A stretch of DNA of 64,000 bases from Gautieria morchelliformis (taxonomy: Eukaryota > Basidiomycota > Agaricomycetes > Gomphales > Gomphaceae), in assembly GCA_015179125.1 (NCBI GenBank), contig WHVA01000148.1, positions 124,001-188,000 of the forward strand, read 5' to 3'. How positions within the stretch are numbered: position 1 is the stretch's first letter; the number at the start of each line of letters is the position of its first letter. The notes beneath the pieces are model-generated. The model was not told where the DNA came from. It did not search any database and was given only the letters and a program-made list of their open reading frames with translations. Below, one piece after another: positions 58,280-64,000 of this stretch. Both the position numbers and the translations under genes were made by a program.

Positions 58280-59604
58280 ACAACGACATCGCAGGGCCAA
58301 TGCTTCAACCATGAACAGACGCCTCGGCTATAACCAAGACGGCACCACCACACAGCATTTGTAACGTCTCTCACAATGGAGCGGCATAGTGCCCTCGGTC
58401 TGAGATCACACCACTACACCTCACCTCGTCGACGGACACACAACAGAATAGGTCGAAGCGGGGCACAGGTCAGGCCCTCAGCTTGAACGAGTTCAACGAA
58501 AACTTCCGTACATCACCGTCCGGTCTTGCGGAGAAAGAGCTTAGGGACAGAAAGTTTCCCCTTGCCAGGAATATGCCCAAGAGGGACGCAGAAGGTGTTT
58601 CCGTGAATGACACACTCAATCCAGATGACGACCTGTATGGGTCCGGCATCGATGGTCATGCAACAGCAGATGGCCTGTATGTGGGCGACATGTCATGTCC
58701 GAATGGTCCTGTGACCTGCATGAACGTGCGCATGTCCCCGATGCACCTGCAACGATGCGCTCAATTCAGACGACTTCCCAACTGCTGGGGTTTTTTGGCA
58801 TGGATGGTTCTATCCTCAGCACGACCTCCTCAAAGTGTAACAGCGAAAACGCCTCCTGGGCGCGTAAGCCCGAACCTACGCGCCGCGGAGCGCAATACCC
58901 CTGCTTGTTCCGGACTTACGTGTTGTTAACGTCCTGATCAATAATTGCCGCTGAATATTGGTTCTCGGATAGACGTCCAGGATTGACTAGGTAGTTATCC
59001 GATGCTTAGATATTTCAGTAGGGTACGAAACTTACAAGTTGATGTCCATCACAATGATACTGAGAATTTTTCCAAGTAGAAGCACGCTGCGGTAAATCCA
59101 GTATATGAACTGGTCTTTGCTCCCAGTACCGCGAGTCGGGGTACTTATGCCCAAGTAATGGTAAGGAAAGGTGCCAATCTTTATTATTTAATCATCCCTC
59201 TGCTCGACGCATGCTCCAAACGCACACACGCATACCCATGTCCCGTCCCTCGGATGTCGCCATGAACCAGGTGTCCTGCCTACCAGTAAAGTTGTATATT
59301 TAACACCCTATGAATGTGGAGGCATCATAGTGAGTTGGTGCGCTGGGATTTAACTCTTTTTCACTGATCATATACAGGCGATGGCTATCGCTGGGAACGT
59401 CAGTTGTGCTCTCCTGTCCTCACTCCTGCTGGCCGTTGGTCTTCCGACTCTCTTAAATGGGCAGCGTAAATCTCCAGACGCATCCGCTACCTTTGCTCGT
59501 TAACAGGTCGCGTGAGTGTTTCCATCATGTTTATCGTCTCTCACTCATTCCCTCTTAGAGTATTTGTGATCTTCCTCCTTTGTTCAGACTTGGTCCAAAG
59601 CATT
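58280..59604. other. Host-side flank inside the inverted segment
   Basis: No recognised gene. An open stretch at 58483-58929 (plus) has no known motif. If the inversion is undone, this piece becomes the right flank of the Harbinger element and joins the sequence now at 61869. Confidence 0.35.
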
Positions 59605-61365
59605 AGGGCTGATCACAGTAGAGGATTTGACCTGGATTTGATGGGGATTTGAGAAATGGATTTGGATGTCAAATCCATCCAAATCCTCAAATCACCTCCA
59701 GGAGGTGATTTGGGATTTGCGCGTGGATTTGGATTTGGATTTTGGCCGGCTGGAGCGGCGGACCTTAAACTCTTGCTGCGTGAAATTTTCGTTAGGGACG
59801 ATGAGCCCAAGGAAGCGAAAACGTTCTAACCCTGTCACTGCGACTCAGATCAGTCTGGCCACTGACGTTCCAGCAGATGCGCTGTCCATCCCGCAATTGG
59901 AGGCTCTGTTGGCCATGGCGCAGGCCAAGGGTGACGAGCGTGCCAGCAAACGACCTCGTAAACCAACCATTAAGGCTCTGGCCGCCGCAGAACAGCCTTG
60001 TTCCAAAGGGAAAAAAGGTAAGGGTAAGGGTAAGGAGGTGGAAGATGGTATGGCTATATTGCCGGTTCCGTGAGTTCCACTGCATTATTCAGACTGTATC
60101 TGTAGCTGACGTTCCGGTCAGTTGGGCTAAGGAGCATGACCTCACAGACCTACTTCTTACAGTCCTCGAGGATGATCCAGTGATGTGCGCTTCCCTAGGG
60201 ATGGACAAGGGGGCTGAGATATGTAACAAAAGCTCGCCGAAGACTGTGACCGACCATTATCGCACCATCGCACAGCGTGTCTTGATTCCACATGCCTCTG
60301 ACCGCTGGAGAGATGCACCGCCAGATCAGATGGGGAAAGTAGTGAAAAACCGGATTAATCTGTGCGTTTCTAGTTCGATATCATATCCTATTAACTAAAT
60401 TATCGATGCAGGCTCAAAAAGACCTTTACAGCTGAAAAGGAGCTGCTCGGAGCAACTGGAGCGGGTTTAGTAGAGACAGAAGAGACAGAACTGGATATAC
60501 TACCGGGAAGTGAGATTGAGAACATTTGGGGTGCGTCACTTGTTATTTCCCATGAATTACTAACATATCTATATATGTACAGGGCAAATAAAAGAACGCT
60601 TCCCATGGTTCCATCGAATGCAGCGGTTGATGGGAACCAGCCCGCTTGTTATGCGTGCGGCAATAGCCCATTCGACCTCAAAGCTTGACCTCGATGTCCT
60701 CGATCGCGTGCCCTGTGACTCTGGGGTAGGAAACGAAGAAGTACAAGTAAACTCACCAGACGCACCTCTCTCCCCTCTATACACACTCTCCCCTCCCTCC
60801 GATGATCCAATTGACGCCGACTACCTGCAGCCTAGTTCGCCGACATCTACTATAGATAGACCTCTACCTAAAACAGATGTACCTGTAAAACGGGAAGCTG
60901 CACCTGCCTTGACGGCCGCCTCACAACGCAAGGGCATACTTGAGGGGCTTTCAGGTATGCAGGAGGTAAGACGGGCAGCAACAGAACGTCTGGCTAGCAG
61001 CCAGAACCGCTCCAAAGAAGAACGAGTATGGATACAGGCACAGACAGACCTGGCCCGTGAAAAGCTACAGCTCAAACATGCAGCGGAAAAGGAAAGGTTA
61101 GATCAGGCGCATGAGTTGGCAATGCAGCGCCAGCGGTTAGAGTTCCAGCTCCTCGCACAGGGTGCAGGACATCAAAGGCAGGCTAACATGGTAGGAATAG
61201 AATTGGGCACACAAGCTGCGCTAGCTGGGTTTTCTGGGACAAAAGCCCTTAGTGCTGGTGCGTCTTCGTTGGATGTGACATTCGCCGATGACAACATCAT
61301 TCCCTGGGCAGACTTTATGCCATCCAGTACTAGTTCTTCATCTTAGTACTACTCTAGATAGCTAT
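59605..61365 (+). mobile_element. PIF/Harbinger transposon, right half (inverted)
   Basis: It begins with the same 26 bases as the left half (AGGGCTGATCACAGTAGAGG...) and the same GGATTTG-type subterminal repeats (59625-59745), in the same orientation although a proper element would have them opposed. ATT lies outside (59602-59604), the complement of the AAT at the left half. It carries the Myb-like gene. The right edge GCTAT (61361-61365) is the complement of ATAGC at the left half's break. Confidence 0.85.
59801..61346 (+). CDS. Myb/trihelix-like second protein of PIF/Harbinger
   Basis: Harbinger elements usually carry a Myb/SANT-like partner that binds the element ends and brings the transposase to them. 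From ATG 59801: a basic head SPRKRKRSNP, a lysine-rich patch KGKKGKGKGK, then a helical DNA-binding-like part (SWAKEHDLTDLLLTVLEDDP, VTDHYRTIAQRVLIPHASDR) and NIWGQIKERFPWFHRMQRLM, followed by a Pro/Ser linker and a long coiled coil (EKLQLKHAAEKERLDQAHEL). The end is WADFMPSSTSSSS. Introns fit at about 60361-60411 (GTGCGT...ATGCAG) and 60532-60582; the first junction near 60068 is not settled. The stop lies 15 bases before the solo-LTR junction region, and in the restored order it would face the transposase stop almost directly. Confidence 0.75.
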
Positions 61366-61863
61366 TGTGGAGGACAGGAATTATAGGCAGTAGGTATGGA
61401 CTTGTTATTCAAAAGAATAGACTAGAAATCAATTCACTCTCTCAGTGAATTTAGTGGTCACTATAAATATATTATACACTACCTAGAAATCAATTCACTA
61501 CAGAGGATTTCTAGGTCAATAAATGTAAAGACTACTAGACTAATTTACTTGCCTCTCTCAGTGAATTTAGTGGTCACTGAGAGAGGGGGAAATGTGTTCC
61601 ACTGCGCATGTACTACTACCCGGCCCTTTAGCGCCCAAGAGCTCGCGCGTCGAAGTCATTTCAGACTCCGCTGGGTGCAGCCGCTTGTAAAAGTAGGAAT
61701 AACAAGATGAAATAGAGAGATAAGGAATGAGTGGAAAATTTCGAAAATAACCAGAGAAATGGATGCATAATACAAGAACAATGTGAGAAGAAATTGGAAG
61801 GCCACACAACAAATTGGATATATTATGCTTGATTTTGGTGCAGGAGCATAAATGCACCCAACA
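61366..61863 (-). repeat. Solo LTR of copia B family
   Basis: 498 bases, the reverse complement of the 5' LTR of copia B with no difference that I noticed. The flanks are GCTAT (left) and GTTGT (right), which do not match each other but are the complements of the flanks of copia B. Confidence 0.93.
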
Positions 61864-64000
61864 GTTGTGTGCCATTGCATGACACTCGTTGTGTCGCTTG
61901 CTGAGTATGTCTGGATTAAACGGCTGGGCCGTCAGTCACCGATGCAATCACGTCCATATATAAGTAAATCTCGAGCTTTGCTTCCATCGGGTCATGTGCC
62001 ATTCGTACGGTGATCCTTTCATTCATTTAGGATGCTGGCTCTGGGTCTGCCGCAGAGCTCGACTCAGATGTCATGTGATAGTTTTGGTTGAACTTATGTG
62101 CACATAAGTGTCGTGTTCGATCCTCATATGCTCCAGTCTGCTGATGATGAAAGGCATACGATGGGATGTACGTGAAGAAGGCAAGGGGACGTAAATATGA
62201 CGGTGCCACCTAGTGGGAAGCTGAGTGGGGATAGTGTGGACCATTGTTTGCTATGCATCTGCCGTCACCAGCACTGCTGGGAAGTCCATGAAGAAGTCGT
62301 TCAGTGCGTGAGTATTCGTAGCTGGGTTCACGGCACTACTGAGAGGATTCAGGTTAGGTGTACTACTGTTCTGATATGTTAGCCTCTCCATTCAAACTCC
62401 TCGCGGTTCCTGAGCCTTCTGATGTTGTCGATGTCAGCAAGTGTTTTTGACTTGGAGTTTGATGAGATGGTGTTGTGATATCGTTTGCTGCTGAATCGCC
62501 GGCTGGTTTAGATGCGGTGACGGTGTTCGGTAGGTCTTCCGATGCGTCTGGTGTGTTGGAAGTCTGGACTGAGGATTGATTGCATGACGCGAAAGAACAT
62601 GCGAAAGAAAGACTACTCGAAGTACTACGAGGAGGTGGTGGTAGCGGAGAGAGTTCTGCTGTAGTGACAGCTTAGCTAATCACCCTGTTAATCAGCCCGG
62701 CTGTAGCGCGCGGCTTCATGAACCCAGCCTAGCGCTTCCGCGTCCACCTGGGTGGAGACGCTGCCACGTCCGTAGTGTCCTATGAGAGGACAAAGCCGTC
62801 TATATTCATCAACCTTAACGCCATTCAATGTGCTGTAGTTCGGGTCTGCGTGAGTGACTCACAGTGGGGCATCATCGATCAAAGTGGCGACTACGTGTGG
62901 ACTGTGTTCGAAGATGATCTGGGCAGGGATGGAATGGAGGCGGACTAGTAGTAGGAGTCTTTTCACACTTAGAGTCTATACTTAGTGCTGTATCTCAAAA
63001 GCAGTTGTCACTTGGGGCCGCAGTAGCATTCCAGCACCTCAAGCATGGAAATTCATTGATACATATATGGAAACTTCAGTATATTTGCCCAGAAATATAT
63101 ATATTAATTCACTGGATTTCACTGAGTGCTCCATGAGCTATCTTGAAAACTTTTAAGTGTGTGAACAACAGCAATCCAGGCCTTCGAGCACTGAAATTCT
63201 CATGATAATTACATTGAATATGTAGTTCCTATGGCACGGAAACTAAGTGACAAAGCCACTGAAAATTCTACTGGTCCAACCACTTGAATAATTTCATTGT
63301 TTTTTTCTAGGAAACCCGGTAAGCCCAAATTTCATTGGTTTGTTTCAATGGGGGCTGTTTCAATGACGTACCCACTGAAAACAGAAACCCCGTGGGGGGT
63401 AAACCCACTAGGTTTCAATTGATTCGCTATCCACAGTGACAGAGCCCGAAAGCGCCCTGCAGTAGCTGATGCTGTGCTCGCAGTATTCTGTGATCAGACG
63501 TCTGCTTCTGGGAATACTTTGTTCCTCAGACTCAGACTCGCTCTGATCCTCAAATTCCCTCGGAAGGTCGAGGGCAGAATCGCCGTAGGCTCTGGGTAGC
63601 TGTGGTATCATTTTGTGCGAGGGGTGGCGAACTGAAGGTGGCCCTCTTTCGCGTGGATAATTTGGCAGTGATGCTCCTGCTGCTCCACTTGGAAGAACAC
63701 AGTGTCATCGCACGTTAGTCAACCCGGACGCAGTGATTCCGATATACATGCTGTATCATTACATTGTCTCATGTTCATGCCGAAAAGAAAGCTACCAGCG
63801 GAAAGCGCTATACTATATAGCGGGCCCTCAAGCCCGGGAACCCACAGTTTATGGGAACGGGCAGCACGCATCAGATCTTAGAGCCCGAGTGATTGACAGC
63901 GGACGGTGATCACACCAAATTAGAACTCTAATTCTGCGGCCCCTCGGTCCATTCTCGGACCGACACTGAAAATAGCAGTGCTTCCGAAAACCAGGGCCGG
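61864..64000. other. Unassigned right end of window
   Basis: No gene that I can support over 2.1 kb. Open frames are short (62027-62209, 63408-63611). Around 63000-63410 the sequence is AT-rich with several short copies of CACTGAAA / TTTCAATG in both orientations, possibly a decayed non-coding element. Confidence 0.35.

Noticed and set aside
58483-58929. 148-codon open frame in the inverted segment
   Set aside because: No motif and an overlapping alternative frame; kept only as unassigned sequence.
1-64000. tRNA, rRNA or snRNA genes
   Set aside because: I saw no cloverleaf box pairs or conserved rRNA segments, but a covariance search would be needed to exclude small RNAs.

Overview
The window looks like a repeat-rich stretch of a basidiomycete (Agaricomycete-type) genome. 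The reasons are introns of about 45-60 bases with GT...AG ends, a multi-intron fungal P450, KDZ transposases with CxC5/CxC6 cysteine clusters, chromodomain Ty3/gypsy elements, a Tad1-like LINE ORF1 and a fungal TPR (NLR-type) fragment. Only one gene looks like an ordinary intact host gene: the cytochrome P450 at 9945-12189 (minus). Nearly everything else is mobile elements nested in one another. I cannot name the species.

Layout. 1-618: LINE ORF1 remnant. 1471-1868: foldback MITE. 3.2-5.6 kb: poorly resolved, with a small gypsy scrap. 5600-9183: 5'-truncated gypsy chromovirus with its 3' LTR, carrying an intron-containing antisense gene (7315-8292). 9190-9366: TPR scrap. 9945-12189: P450. 12855-21704: KDZ element 1, 8.85 kb, ended by inverted arms that run into 1.4-1.5 kb arrays of a 33-bp minisatellite and flanked by an 8-bp duplication CACATCGG. 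21713-23957: degraded copia. 24099-25519: unknown gene cut off by gypsy element 2 (25520-31747, nearly identical LTRs). 32989-33508: solo LTR with duplication GCTTG. 33575-45519: KDZ element 2, flanked by the 8-bp duplication AGAGTTTG, with an uncharacterised Cys-rich gene on the left and a KDZ transposase on the right, pointing at each other. Inside it sit a second copy of the MITE (36048-36448) and a whole young copia (37374-42622, duplication CTCAG). 45.5-50.6 kb: mostly unassigned, with two minisatellites.

51359-61863 is the most informative region. A PIF/Harbinger transposon (transposase plus Myb/trihelix-like gene) was hit by a young copia (53023-58279). A 3.1-kb segment between that copia and an oppositely oriented solo LTR (61366-61863) was then inverted. 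The 5-bp duplications of the two LTR insertions are exchanged between the two elements exactly as an inversion predicts (ATAGC/ACAAC and GCTAT/GTTGT). Undoing the inversion restores the Harbinger's opposed ends and a tail-to-tail transposase/Myb gene pair.

How the parts relate: the two KDZ elements and the Harbinger are older DNA transposons that later served as landing sites for young LTR elements and a MITE. The MITE, copia and inversion events give a relative order of insertions. The best candidates for something undescribed are the minisatellite-armed KDZ element, the passenger gene of KDZ element 2, and the antisense Cys-cluster gene of the gypsy family.
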